64,000 bases of DNA from CAZFOB01 sp964520325 (GCA_964520325.1 CAZFOB010000004.1:124001-188000); one strand, 5' to 3'. Counted from the stretch's first letter, positions 25,709 through 34,236 are shown. The notes: generated by a model not told the origin, from the sequence alone. A program made the numbers and translations.

Positions 25709-26530
25709 GTGGATCTGCGCACCGCCGTCGTCGGACACGTCGAGTGGGTGAGCTTCGCGCGCGTCGAACACGTTCCGGCCGCCGGCGAGATCGTGCATGC
25801 GCGCGACCACTTCGAGTTGCCGGCCGGCGGCGGTGCCGTGACGGCAGTGCAGATGCTCAAGCTCGCGGGTAACTGCACACTCTTCACGGCCCTCGGGGAC
25901 GACGAGCTGGGCCATCGCGCGTTGCACGAGATGCAAACGCTCGGTCTTCGGGTCGTTACGGTGTTCCGCGAGCAGCCGCAGCGGCGTGCGTTCACCCACG
26001 TCGACGCCTCGGGTGAGCGGAGCATCACCGTGATGGGCACTCGCCTCGGCCCCCACGCGGACGACCCACTCCCGTGGGATGAGCTCTTCGAGATGGACGC
26101 CGTCTTCTTCTGTGCGGGAGACGACGAGGCATTCAGGCTTGCTCGTCGCGGGAAGACGCTCATCGCGACATCGCGTGAGGCCGAACGGATCGCGCGTGTC
26201 GGCCAGTACGTCGATGCCGTGGTCGGCAGCGGCAAGGACCCCTCCGAGCGATACATCGAGACCCACCCACGCCCCGGAGTGGTGGTCGAGACGTCGGGAG
26301 CGGCCGGCGGCCGTTTCAGAACGGCCGCGGGCCGCGAGGGAGCATTCGGCCCCGGCAACCTCCCTGGGCCTATCGTCTGCGCCTACGGCGCAGGCGACAG
26401 CTTCGCCGCAGCCCTGACATACGCGCTCTCGGCCGGTATGGAGCTCGCGCAGGCGCTCGAGTTCGCCGCGGATGCGGGAGCCGCGTGCCTGAGCGGACGC
26501 GGGCCCTACGAAGGCCAGCTCAGGCGTTAG
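25709..26530 (+). CDS. PfkB-family carbohydrate/nucleoside kinase
   Basis: A 273-residue ribokinase-fold protein. PAGGGAVTAVQMLKLAG is the first PfkB glycine region, and AYGAGDSFAAALTYALSAGM near the C terminus is the second signature with the catalytic Asp in GAGDSF. It is shorter than ribokinase (about 300). Substrate unknown. GTG 25709 lies one base after the previous stop, and the carboxylase alpha gene starts 25 bp downstream, so it belongs to the mccB - transporter - kinase - mccA-like row. Confidence 0.83.
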   Translation: MDLRTAVVGHVEWVSFARVEHVPAAGEIVHARDHFELPAGGGAVTAVQMLKLAGNCTLFTALGDDELGHRALHEMQTLGLRVVTVFREQPQRRAFTHVDASGERSITVMGTRLGPHADDPLPWDELFEMDAVFFCAGDDEAFRLARRGKTLIATSREAERIARVGQYVDAVVGSGKDPSERYIETHPRPGVVVETSGAAGGRFRTAAGREGAFGPGNLPGPIVCAYGAGDSFAAALTYALSAGMELAQALEFAADAGAACLSGRGPYEGQLRR

Positions 26531-26554
26531 TCCCGTTCACGTCACTATGGGGCG

Positions 26555-28459
26555 GTGACGGTATTGCTCGTAGCCAACCGCGGGGAGATCGCGATCCGCA
26601 TCTTCGCAACGGCGAAGCGGATGGACATGCGTACCGTCGCCGTGTTCTCCGATGCGGATACCGACGCGCCGCACGTCCGCGCAGCTGATATGGCTGTGCG
26701 GATCGGTCCGGGCCCCGCGTCGGAGTCGTACCTGCGAGCTGAGGCGGTCATCGAAGCCGCGCAACAGAGTGGCGCCGAGTTGATCCATCCGGGCTACGGA
26801 TTCCTCGCCGAGGACGACCGCTTCGCGAAGGACTGCGAGGACGCGGGACTGGTGTTCGTCGGCCCGCCGTCGGACGTCCTGCGTGTGGTCGGCGACAAGG
26901 CGTCCGCGCGGTCGCTCGCCACTTCGGCCGGTGTCCCCGTCTTCGCAGGCTACGCAGGCGAAAACCAATCGGACGACGTGCTGCGAGCCGCGGCGGTGGA
27001 TATCGGTTTCCCCGTGCTCGTGAAGCCGGCCGCGGGCGGAGGCGGCAAGGGGATGACGGTCGTGCGCAAGGCTGCGGATCTCGACGACGCTCTTGCCTCC
27101 GCCCGTCGCCTCGCCGGGGCCGCCTTCGGCCCATCAGAGAAAACGGGGCGGTTGATCCTCGAGCGCTACATCGACGGTCCGCGTCACGTCGAGGTGCAGA
27201 TCATCGCCGACAGCCGCGGCACAGTCGTCCACCTCGGCGAGCGTGACTGTTCGCTCCAGCGGCGTCACCAGAAGATCCTCGAGGAATCACCGGCTCCGCA
27301 TCTTGACGAGCACGTGCGGAGAACGCTTCACGATGCAGCAGTCAGCTTCGCGACGCACGCGCATTATGTCGGCGCGGGAACGTGCGAGTTCCTCGTCTCC
27401 AACGATGGAAGCGTCGGTTTCATCGAGATGAATGCGCGCCTGCAGGTCGAGCATCCCGTCACCGAGATGGTCACCGGACTCGATCTCGTCGAGCTGCAGC
27501 TTCGTGTGGCTCTCGGTGAGGCTCTCCCGGCGATCGATCCGAAGCCGAACGGACATGCGATCGAGGTCCGTGTCTACGCAGAGGATCCCGCGAACGGGTT
27601 CATCCCGCAGGCCGGACGCATCGAGCACGTGCGCTGGCCCGATCCCGGGGGTTCGGGGGTGTCCCCCGACGGAAAGGTTCGAGTCGACGCCGGGATCGAC
27701 GTTGGCACGAGCGTCCCGACGTTCTACGATCCGATGCTGGCCAAAGTGATCGTTCACGACGCCGACCGGGCCGCCGCGTTACACAGGCTCGCTCTGGCGC
27801 TCACAGAGATCGAGATCCTGGGGGTCAGGTGCAACGTCGCGTTCCTCGCCCAGCTCATCCGCGACCCGGTCGTGCAGCAGGGCCTCGTGACGACAGATTG
27901 GCTCTCCACCGCAGGACGCGATCGATCCGTTCCGGCGACCACAACGCCGGAGTGCGCGGTCGAGATCGCAGCGGCCGCCGAAGCGCGAATGCTCGCAGCG
28001 ACGCGATCCCACGACCCCTTTGCGACGCTCGGGGCCTGGCGTAGCGGCGGATCCGGCGTGACGACGATCGTGTTGCGTCCGGATGGCGTCGAGCGTGTCG
28101 TGACTGCCGATCCCGGCGTCGAAGTTCGCGCCGCCGTCCGGACCACCGAGGCGTGGCTCGTATGGGCCGAAGGCGACCAGCACGAGATCCCCGTCGGTCC
28201 GGCGCGACGGCGTGCGACGGCCGGTCCGGCGCGTCTCGACTCGCCGCTTCCCGGACAGGTCGTCGCGGTGCGCGTGCAGTCTGGACAGAGCGTCGCCCAG
28301 GGCGACGAGCTCGTCGTTGTCGAGGCCATGAAGATGGAACACGCGATCAACGCCCCGGCGGCCGGCGTTGTGCGTGCCGTGCTGTGCGCGGCGGGAGACC
28401 AGGTCAACCGAGGGCAGGCGCTCGTCGACTTCGAACCGGCCCTTCCCGACGTGGCCTGA
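26555..28459 (+). CDS. Methylcrotonyl-/acyl-CoA carboxylase alpha subunit (biotin carboxylase + BCCP)
   Basis: A 634-residue biotin-dependent alpha subunit: biotin carboxylase (about 1-445; VANRGEIAIRIFATAKRM, AGGGGKGMTVVRKA, ERDCSLQRRHQKILEESPAP, FIEMNARLQVEHPVTEM), a middle region (about 450-560) typical of MccA-type proteins, and a biotinyl domain with VEAMKMEHAINAP. Its length and gene row with an MccB-like subunit point to methylcrotonyl-CoA carboxylase. GTG 26555 starts right at the conserved N terminus. It is distinct from the shorter alpha subunit at 10963-12705, which likely serves another acyl-CoA carboxylase. A strong hairpin follows the stop. Confidence 0.88.
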   Translation: MTVLLVANRGEIAIRIFATAKRMDMRTVAVFSDADTDAPHVRAADMAVRIGPGPASESYLRAEAVIEAAQQSGAELIHPGYGFLAEDDRFAKDCEDAGLVFVGPPSDVLRVVGDKASARSLATSAGVPVFAGYAGENQSDDVLRAAAVDIGFPVLVKPAAGGGGKGMTVVRKAADLDDALASARRLAGAAFGPSEKTGRLILERYIDGPRHVEVQIIADSRGTVVHLGERDCSLQRRHQKILEESPAPHLDEHVRRTLHDAAVSFATHAHYVGAGTCEFLVSNDGSVGFIEMNARLQVEHPVTEMVTGLDLVELQLRVALGEALPAIDPKPNGHAIEVRVYAEDPANGFIPQAGRIEHVRWPDPGGSGVSPDGKVRVDAGIDVGTSVPTFYDPMLAKVIVHDADRAAALHRLALALTEIEILGVRCNVAFLAQLIRDPVVQQGLVTTDWLSTAGRDRSVPATTTPECAVEIAAAAEARMLAATRSHDPFATLGAWRSGGSGVTTIVLRPDGVERVVTADPGVEVRAAVRTTEAWLVWAEGDQHEIPVGPARRRATAGPARLDSPLPGQVVAVRVQSGQSVAQGDELVVVEAMKMEHAINAPAAGVVRAVLCAAGDQVNRGQALVDFEPALPDVA

Positions 28460-28484
28460 CCTCGAGGTGGACGGCATCGTCGCG

Positions 28485-28509
28485 CAGTCCTGGTCTGCAT
28501 CCAGGACTG
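28485..28509 (+). terminator. Candidate terminator after the carboxylase alpha gene
   Basis: CAGTCCTGG (28485-28493), a seven-base loop, and CCAGGACTG (28501-28509) form a perfect 9-bp hairpin 25 bases after the stop codon. No T run follows, as is common in high-G+C actinobacteria. Confidence 0.65.
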
Positions 28510-28593
28510 ACCGTGCGGCATCGCACCATCTGTAAGGAGACCCGGGCTACCGGGGCGGGGCCGCCGTGACGCTGCTATAGTTCGCTGAGGTGA

Positions 28594-28637
28594 GCCGGGA
28601 AGCCTGGTCGGCGACGTAGTCGTCGTCGTCTAGGAGG
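28594..28637 (+). promoter_or_regulatory. Structured nhaA leader, possible cation (Li+/Na+) riboswitch
   Basis: A TATAGT box (28576-28581) lies about 60 bases ahead of nhaA. Two hairpins follow: GCCGGG-AAG-CCTGGT (28594-28608, one or two wobble pairs) and GGCGACG-TAGT-CGTCGTC (28610-28627, seven pairs). The ribosome site TAGGAGG (28631-28637) comes directly after. Leaders of nhaA genes in several phyla carry the nhaA-I and nhaA-II motifs, reported as lithium-responsive riboswitches; the GAGCCGGGAAGCC segment reminds me of nhaA-I, but I cannot run the covariance model, so the class is a guess. Confidence 0.45.
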
Positions 28638-28642
28638 CAAGA

Positions 28643-29851
28643 TTGTCCCGCTCCGCGCGCATCATCCGGCGTACCAGGACGGCGCTCGCCATGTTCCTCG
28701 AAACCGAGGCTTCTGGCGGAGTCCTGTTGATCGTCGCCGCAGTCGCTGGCTTGCTCTGGGCGAATCTCGCTCCGGGCTACGAGACGTTCTGGCACGCCAA
28801 GATCTCGGTCGCAGGCGTTGACAACGACATCCGGCACTGGGTGAACGACGGGCTCATGACCGTGTTCTTCCTCGTCGTCGGCCTCGAGATCAAACGCGAG
28901 CTGGTCGTCGGAGAGTTGCGGGACGTTCGCGTCGCGATGCTGCCGGCGGCGGCGGCGCTCGGCGGCATGGTGGTGCCGGCCCTCGTCTACGTCGCGATCA
29001 GCGGCGGCGGGGATGCTGCGTCGGGTTGGGCCATCCCCATGGCGACAGACATCGCGTTCGTCGTCGGAGCGTTGGCTCTGCTCGGCTCCCGTGTGCCTTC
29101 GGGTCTCAAGCTCTTCCTCCTCACGTTGGCCATCGTTGACGACATCGGAGCGATCGTGGTCATCGCGGTGGTGTATTCGCGTGGGATCGAGTGGAGGTGG
29201 CTCGGCGCGAGCGCCGCGGCCTTCGCCGTCGTTGCGGTCATGCGCCTCCTGCGGATCCCGTTCGCGTTGGCGTATCTGTTGCCCGGTACGGTCGCGTGGG
29301 CGGCGATGCTCTCGTCCGGTGTCCATCCGACGATCGCGGGCGTCGCGCTCGGACTCCTGACGCCAGCGCTACCTGTTCGCGACCGCACGGTGCTTGAGGA
29401 CCTCGAGCAGCGGCTTCATCCGGTCTCGTCCTACGTCGTCGTCCCGATCTTCGCCCTCGCGAATACCGGGATCGTTCTCACCGCCGATTCGTTGCGTGCC
29501 GGCATCACGTCCGGTGTGTTCTGGGGTGTCGCCGTCGGATTGCTCGTCGGCAAGACCGTAGGCATCACCGGCGCGTCGTTCCTCGCCGAACGTGCGCGGG
29601 TCGGGAAGAGGCCAAGCGATGTCTCGATCCGTGACATAACGGGAGGGGCTGCGTTGGCCGGGATTGGCTTCACGGTCTCTTTGTTCATCGCTGGCCTCGC
29701 GTTTGACGATGGCAATCTTGCCGACCAGGCGCGGATGGGGATCTTGGCCGGCTCGGTGGCTAGTGCCATCGCGGGCGTCGCCGCGCTCTCTTTTGGCCGT
29801 TGCAGGACCCAGCGCATCCCCGTCGACGACGGACGTCACACCCGGGGTTAG
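28643..29851 (+). CDS. nhaA: Na+/H+ antiporter NhaA
   Basis: A 402-residue NhaA: LFLLTLAIVDDIGAIVVIA holds the paired Asp residues that bind Na+ and protons, PMATDIAFVVGALALLG is the conserved TM4 segment, and FLVVGLEIKRELVVGEL and GIGFTVSLFIAGLAF are family blocks. Inner-membrane exchanger that exports Na+ or Li+ for protons. The start is TTG 28643 with TAGGAGG five bases upstream. Expression may be controlled by the structured leader just upstream. Confidence 0.95.
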   Translation: MSRSARIIRRTRTALAMFLETEASGGVLLIVAAVAGLLWANLAPGYETFWHAKISVAGVDNDIRHWVNDGLMTVFFLVVGLEIKRELVVGELRDVRVAMLPAAAALGGMVVPALVYVAISGGGDAASGWAIPMATDIAFVVGALALLGSRVPSGLKLFLLTLAIVDDIGAIVVIAVVYSRGIEWRWLGASAAAFAVVAVMRLLRIPFALAYLLPGTVAWAAMLSSGVHPTIAGVALGLLTPALPVRDRTVLEDLEQRLHPVSSYVVVPIFALANTGIVLTADSLRAGITSGVFWGVAVGLLVGKTVGITGASFLAERARVGKRPSDVSIRDITGGAALAGIGFTVSLFIAGLAFDDGNLADQARMGILAGSVASAIAGVAALSFGRCRTQRIPVDDGRHTRG

Positions 29852-29894
29852 CCCCAGGTCATGGGTGAAGGGGCGCGTTGGTGGACGCCGAAGT

Positions 29895-30537
29895 TTACAT
29901 GCCGAAGTGCGCGCACCGCACGGCTTCTATCGCATCGTCGAGCCCGCCGACTTCGACCTTCGCAACGTCCTGTCGACCGAACAGATAGAGCAGTAACTCG
30001 CCAGGAGGTCCGGTGATGCGAGCGGTGGGTTGCCCTCGTTCGGGCTCTCACGGTATTCGTCGTCCCGGTCCAACTGAGCTCCAGCCCGGCGTCGCGCAGT
30101 CGCCGGGCGAGGAACCATGGTGCGCGACAGACGTTGTGCCACAGAGCCTCATCCATCTCGAGAGTGTTCACGCGTGGACCCTGACCGTTGGCTCTGCGCA
30201 CGTCCTCGTGGTGGACGAAGAACTCGTTGAGGTTGGGGAAGCGGCGCACCCAACGGAGGCGGAAGAAACCTCGTGGCGGCCCCGATCGGACAGACGCAAC
30301 GAGCTGGTGAAAGTCCTTACGTGCGAGGGCTGTCCTGCGTCGTTCGGCGAAGCGGCCCCATAAACCCGGAAGGACGAGCTCTGGCGCCGCAAGGTAGTCG
30401 TGCTCGCGGAGCACGAGGTGCGCAGCGAGGTCGTGCGTCGTCCACGGACGGAGGAGCGTCGGTGCATCTGGACCGAGTTCGACCAACAGGTCGCAGAGTT
30501 GTTCTCGCTCAAAGGTGTCGAAGAGTGGATCGCCCAT
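29895..30537 (-). pseudogene. MDMPI-like (TIGR03085-type) protein gene with two frameshifts
   Basis: From ATG 30537 the product starts MGDPLFDTFEREQLCDLLVE and includes WTTHDLAAHLVLREHDYLA and LNEFFVHHEDVRRANG, a DinB/maleylpyruvate-isomerase-like metal-binding fold. After LELSWTG the expected DDEYRE is in the next frame, and the expected end (RITGPPGELLLYLFGRQDV, then HFGM and stop at 29895) in the third. So two small indels lie within about 35 bases (near 30039-30070), one in a GGG run. All three pieces keep family likeness, which fits an assembly error or recent inactivation. A TACACT box lies eight bases before the ATG. Confidence 0.72.
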
Positions 30538-30665
30538 TCTGCGGGAGTGTAGCTGCGGCCACGTGCTTGGCTCGGCATGATGACGTCGTGTGTCACCCAT
30601 GTCGTAAGTGCCGAATGTCAGCAGGCGGACGCGGGCGAGAATTGACGTCAATTTGACGGGCGGAT

Positions 30666-31070
30666 TCAACCGGTCGACGCAGCAACCTCGGCGAACTTCT
30701 CCGACGGTGTCATCCAGTTAAAAGCGTCTTGCGAGGGCGGGAATTGAGGCTGTCCGCTACGTCCGTGAGCTTGGCAGCGCTGTGGACGGAGAGGTCCGTG
30801 CCCTTGGGGAAGTATTGGCGGAGCAACCCGTTCGTGTTCTCGTTCGATCCACGTTGCCAGGGAGATCGCGGATCGCAGAAGTAGACCTGAAGGCCGGTAT
30901 CGATGGTGAACCTTGCGTGCTCCGCGAACGCCATACCTTGATCGGTGGTGAGGGAGCGTCGCAATGTGGCGATGGTCAGCGTGATCCCGGGTGCGCGTTC
31001 GCGCCGGGCGATCTCGGTGAGCCGGCTCAGCGTTGGTGTCGGCAAGGCTTCCTCTCGTATGCGGCGCCAC
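30666..31070 (-). mobile_element. IS30-family transposase C-terminal remnant
   Basis: The minus strand encodes the last third of an IS30-type DDE transposase: [31 protein letters not shown] (catalytic Asp), [20 protein letters not shown] (catalytic Glu in NENTNG) and YFPKGTDL. After LNSRPRKTL the frame breaks near 30722, and [12 protein letters not shown] with the stop at 30666 is in another frame. The N-terminal part is missing; the remnant ends about 60 bp before the HMG-CoA lyase gene. No terminal inverted repeats could be paired, so it is inactive. The upstream edge is approximate. Confidence 0.85.
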
Positions 31071-31124
31071 CTTGCCGACCAGACTTCCCGGCGCGCCACG
31101 AAGAAGATACCGAGACGCGTTGCG

Positions 31125-31136
31125 TACGATGACCGC
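31125..31136 (+). promoter_or_regulatory. Leaderless-type -10 box for HMG-CoA lyase
   Basis: TACGAT (31125-31130) is followed by six bases and the GTG at 31137, the spacing for transcription starting on the start codon. No -35 box and no ribosome site are visible. The box lies just beyond the IS30 remnant, so the promoter has survived or been re-formed next to the insertion. Confidence 0.5.
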
Positions 31137-32051
31137 GTGATCCTGCGCGAACACCTCCCGAAACGTGTCACGGTCGTCGAGGTGGCTGCGCGCGATGGAT
31201 TGCAGAACCAATCACAGTTGATCCCCGCCGCCGTCAAGATCGAGCTGATCGAACGCCTCGCCGACGCGGGAGCACCCGTCGTCGAGGCGACGTCGTTCGT
31301 GAACCCCGCGTGGGTACCCCAGCTCGCCGATGCGGACGAGGTGCTCGCAGGGATCACGCGCAAGCCCGGAGTGCGCTATCCCGTGCTCGTCCCGAACGAG
31401 CGTGGGCTTGCGCGTGCCCTCGTTGCGGGCGCCGACGAGGTTGCCATCTTCGGTTCGGCGACCGAGACGTTCTCGCAGAAGAACCTCAACCGCTCGCGTG
31501 CTGAGGCGATCGAGATGTTCCGTCCGGTGGCGCGTGAGGCGCTGGTGGCCAGCGTGCGCCTGCGCGGGTACCTCTCCATGGTGCTCGGCGATCCCTGGGA
31601 GGGGGCAGTTTCGCCGGAGGACGTCGTCGAGCAGGGCCTGTGTATGTTCGAGCTCGGCTGCTATGAGGTCTCGCTCGGGGACACCATCGGAGTGGGCACT
31701 GCCGGGGCCGTCCAGGATCTCGTGGAAGCCTTTACCTCGAGAGGCGTTGACGTCGGAGCGCTCGCCGTCCATTTCCACGACACCTACGGACAAGGCTTGG
31801 CCAACGTGCTGGCGGCGTTGCAGTGCGGCGTAAGCGTCGTCGACGCGAGCGCCGGGGGGCTCGGGGGCTGCCCGTTCGCGAAGAGCGCCACCGGAAACCT
31901 CGCCACAGAAGACCTTGTGTGGATGCTCGACGGCCTCGGCATCCACACGGGCATCGATGTTGCGGCTGTGGCCGCCACGAGCGCCTGGGTGTATTCGCAG
32001 CTCAGCGCGGAGATCGTTGGCCGCGTAGCCAGAGCGCTCAACCCGGGGTAG
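31137..32051 (+). CDS. Hydroxymethylglutaryl-CoA lyase
   Basis: A 304-residue TIM-barrel lyase that splits HMG-CoA to acetoacetate and acetyl-CoA, the last step of leucine breakdown. Visible catalytic features: [12 protein letters not shown] (metal-binding Asp and Arg), [20 protein letters not shown] (His pair binding the metal) and [20 protein letters not shown] (signature with the active-site Cys), then TEDLVWML. All catalytic positions are intact. GTG 31137 is chosen from the N terminus ([15 protein letters not shown]) and the -10 box six bases ahead. It fits with the carboxylase pair and acyl-CoA dehydrogenase elsewhere in the window. Confidence 0.92.
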   Translation: MILREHLPKRVTVVEVAARDGLQNQSQLIPAAVKIELIERLADAGAPVVEATSFVNPAWVPQLADADEVLAGITRKPGVRYPVLVPNERGLARALVAGADEVAIFGSATETFSQKNLNRSRAEAIEMFRPVAREALVASVRLRGYLSMVLGDPWEGAVSPEDVVEQGLCMFELGCYEVSLGDTIGVGTAGAVQDLVEAFTSRGVDVGALAVHFHDTYGQGLANVLAALQCGVSVVDASAGGLGGCPFAKSATGNLATEDLVWMLDGLGIHTGIDVAAVAATSAWVYSQLSAEIVGRVARALNPG

Positions 32052-32099
32052 GCTGCAGCGGTAGTGAGGAGTTTAGCGCGACACTCAGGAGGAATCTCG

Positions 32100-32591
32100 A
32101 TGCGGATACGCGTTTTCATGCTTGCGGTAGTGGCAGTGCTCGTGACGGCCGGTCCTGCGCTCGCGCAGTCGGCGGGCGCGGGCGACGACGGTTCAAGCAA
32201 CGCACGCGCCGAGGGATCGTCGGTGAGCGCCGGCACCTCGTCTTCGAGCGCTGCAGTGAACACAACGGGCGGCAGCAACGTCGGTGTGGTCCAGGGCAAC
32301 GTGGCCGAAGGCAGCACGGGATCCACGAGCGGCAACGACGGCGACCAGTCGGGCGCGGCGAACAGCGGCGGGGCGGGCAGCGGCCAGACCGTAGGCAGTG
32401 CGGACGCACCCAACGCCGCCAAGGACGGCGTGCTTCGCCGCCTGGATCTTCCCGCGATCGGCACCGCGCGCGACGCCACGCCCGCAAGCAGCTCCGGGGG
32501 TTCGAACGTCTTCCTGTGGGCGGCTGCCGGCGTCATCGTTGTCGGCCTGGCATTGGCGTACAGGCGCCTTCCGCGCCCCACAAGCGCCTAA
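32100..32591 (+). CDS. Secreted/anchored low-complexity protein
   Basis: About 163 residues from ATG 32100, which has AGGAGG seven bases upstream. It has a signal peptide (MRIRVFMLAVVAVLVTAGPALAQ cleaved after ALA), a long Gly/Ser/Asn/Ala-rich middle (about 25-115), then a C-terminal membrane helix (VFLWAAAGVIVVGLALAY) and a basic tail RRLPRP. This is the layout of a cell-surface protein held by its C terminus. No family recognised. A strong terminator follows. Confidence 0.7.
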   Translation: MRIRVFMLAVVAVLVTAGPALAQSAGAGDDGSSNARAEGSSVSAGTSSSSAAVNTTGGSNVGVVQGNVAEGSTGSTSGNDGDQSGAANSGGAGSGQTVGSADAPNAAKDGVLRRLDLPAIGTARDATPASSSGGSNVFLWAAAGVIVVGLALAYRRLPRPTSA

Positions 32592-32606
32592 GTCCTCGTT
32601 TTCCGC

Positions 32607-32640
32607 ACACAACCCGTGGCATTTCTGCCGCGGGTTGTGT
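32607..32640 (+). terminator. Strong intrinsic-type hairpin
   Basis: ACACAACCCGTGGC (32607-32620), a six-base loop, and GCCGCGGGTTGTGT (32627-32640) pair over 14 positions with one G-T wobble, 16 bases after the preceding stop codon; CATTTC follows rather than a clean T run. Confidence 0.8.
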
Positions 32641-32750
32641 CATTTCATCGCAAGTGCGCCCACTTCTACGCCTGAGCCGGGACACAATGGGGGGACCCCG
32701 GTCGTAGGGGTGCCGCAGGCGCACCTACGGATGCGAAAGGAGCTTTGCAG

Positions 32751-32915
32751 ATGGCTGATGAGTACGAGGGTTACTGCGTGAAGTGCCGCGAGAAGCGCAA
32801 GTTCGACGGCACGGTCAAGGAGCTCAAGAACGGCTCCAAGGCGGCGCAGGGCGCGTGCAAGGTGTGCGGCACGAAGATGACGCGCATGCTTCCGAAGAGC
32901 GCGACAACCGCCTAG
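32751..32915 (+). CDS. Small zinc-ribbon protein (DUF5679-like)
   Basis: A 54-residue protein: MADEYEGYCVKCREKRKF with one CxxC pair, and AAQGACKVCGTKMTRML with the second. Two CxxC pairs about 28 residues apart make a zinc ribbon. The family DUF5679 has this length and motif, with no known function. Start ATG 32751 has AAAGGAG nine bases upstream. It stands alone between two terminator hairpins, so it is probably its own transcript. Confidence 0.85.
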   Translation: MADEYEGYCVKCREKRKFDGTVKELKNGSKAAQGACKVCGTKMTRMLPKSATTA

Positions 32916-32940
32916 CGCACCTCCCACAAGGTTCATGACG

Positions 32941-32967
32941 AGCGCCCGGGCCACGCCCGGGCGCTTT
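32941..32967. terminator. Convergent-gene terminator
   Basis: AGCGCCCGGGC (32941-32951), three-base loop, GCCCGGGCGCT (32955-32965), then TT: a perfect 11-bp hairpin between the zinc-ribbon gene and the convergent membrane-protein gene ending at 32972. It could serve both strands. Confidence 0.85.
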
Positions 32968-32971
32968 GTCG

Positions 32972-33475
32972 TTATGCGCGCGAAGGTGCGGGCTCGCAGA
33001 CGCGGCAGGCCTGCAACCCACGCCGCGTCGCTTCCTGCCCGCTTACGCGGTCGAGCTCGCCTCGCCCTTCCAGTAGGCGGCACGTGGGCGTGTGGAAGGT
33101 GCTGTCGCCCGCAACAAACGCCGTGCGCGCGCTCGATTGGCGGCCAAGCGCCTGCGGCTGCCTCAACGAAGGCGCCGCACCGGTTGTACGGGTCGCCATC
33201 CCCTCGATCGCCGAGCGAAGCTCGGCGATCTCCGTCCGCAGGCGCTCGCGCTCGGTGCGTGAGGTCTCCACGAGGATCAGTGCCCCGCCGAGCACGACGA
33301 GCGCGAGTCCGGTCAGGCCTCCCGAGATCAAGTACGGGAACTGGCTCGACACGCGATCGACGGATGCGGCGCCGTTCCACCCGAAGAAGAGGAACGCGAA
33401 GCCGAGCAGGCAGATGCCGACGCCGAGCTTCGCGCCCAGCTTGCTTGAGCCTGAGAGCCAGTTGGGCGCCTTCAT
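32972..33475 (-). CDS. Membrane protein with C-terminal Cys-rich Ada-like motif
   Basis: A 167-residue protein: two membrane helices (about 13-33 and 48-68), a charged coiled coil (SRTERERLRTEIAELRSAIEG), then a C-terminal module FHTPTCRLLEGR...GLQACRVCEPAP. The pattern FH-x3-C-x(20+)-CxxC resembles the zinc-binding segment of Ada-type domains. It overlaps the start of livF by 4 bp and is the last gene of the liv row; a link to transport is not evident. Function unknown. Confidence 0.6.
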   Translation of the reverse strand: MKAPNWLSGSSKLGAKLGVGICLLGFAFLFFGWNGAASVDRVSSQFPYLISGGLTGLALVVLGGALILVETSRTERERLRTEIAELRSAIEGMATRTTGAAPSLRQPQALGRQSSARTAFVAGDSTFHTPTCRLLEGRGELDRVSGQEATRRGLQACRVCEPAPSRA

Positions 33476-34236
33476 CTCGCGTTGCTCCTTTGCTTCTTCT
33501 TGGCCGCGTTCTTCTTCTCAGCCGCGCCTTGCGTGCCTCCGAGGTACTGCTCGCGCAGGTTGATCTTCCGGATCTCGGCGCCGACGCCCTGGAAGACCAC
33601 CGTTCCCTTCTCGAGGATGAGCACGCGGTCCGCGTAGGGCATCACGCCGACGTTCTGCTCGACGATGATCACCGTCGTCCCGCTTTCCTTGATGCGGGCC
33701 ATCGCTTTGAACACCGTTGTCGCGAGGAGTGGACTCAGGCCGAGCGAAGCTTCGTCCACGAGGAGCAGCTTCGGTTTCGACATCATCGCCCGGCCGATCG
33801 CAAGCATCTGCTGCTCGCCGCCGGACATCGTTCCGGCCATCTGGCCGCTCCGCGACGCGAGCACGGGGAAGTACTCGTAGACGACCTGCTCGGTCGCCTC
33901 GACCTCGCTCGCGTCCTTGCGGCGTGTCCACGAGCCGAGCTTGAGGTTCTGCTCGACGGTCAGCGCCGCGAACACCCGCCGTCCCTCCGGACACAGCGCG
34001 ACGCCCTTGCGCACGAGCTCGGGCGTCGACTTGCCGGAGATCTCTTCGCCGCCGAAGCGGATCGACCCGGAGTCCGGCTTGAGCAAACCGGCGATCGTCG
34101 AGACCGTCGTCGTCTTCCCGGCGCCGTTCAGTCCGAAGAGCACGCACGTCTCGCCCTCCTCGACCTGGAAGTCGATACCGAGGATGACGGGGAAGCTGTA
34201 GCTGACACGAAGCGCCTCAACCTCCAGGAGAGCCAT
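33472..34236 (-). CDS. livF: Branched-chain amino acid ABC transporter ATPase LivF
   Basis: A 254-residue ABC ATPase of the LivF type: Walker A LFGLNGAGKTTT, signature TMSGGEQQMLAIGRAMMS, Walker B LLLVDEASLGLSP, and switch His replaced by Gln in VIIVEQNV, which is usual for LivF. The C-terminal tail is Lys-rich (EKKNAAKKKQRSN). ATG 34236 overlaps the livG stop. It works with LivG as the energising heterodimer of the second Liv importer here. Confidence 0.92.
   Translation of the reverse strand: MALLEVEALRVSYSFPVILGIDFQVEEGETCVLFGLNGAGKTTTVSTIAGLLKPDSGSIRFGGEEISGKSTPELVRKGVALCPEGRRVFAALTVEQNLKLGSWTRRKDASEVEATEQVVYEYFPVLASRSGQMAGTMSGGEQQMLAIGRAMMSKPKLLLVDEASLGLSPLLATTVFKAMARIKESGTTVIIVEQNVGVMPYADRVLILEKGTVVFQGVGAEIRKINLREQYLGGTQGAAEKKNAAKKKQRSNAR

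Noticed and set aside
24514..26358. 614-codon minus-strand frame across the nucleotidyltransferase-transporter and PfkB genes
   Set aside because: Spans two well-supported plus-strand genes and shows only charged, repetitive composition with no recognisable domain.
28619..28630. GTCGTCGTCGTC run read as a microsatellite
   Set aside because: It is better explained as one strand of the hairpin ahead of the nhaA ribosome site, and it is too short to be a meaningful repeat.
29899..29996. Short plus-strand frame after nhaA as a separate gene
   Set aside because: It is the reverse complement of the C-terminal part of the frameshifted MDMPI-like gene.
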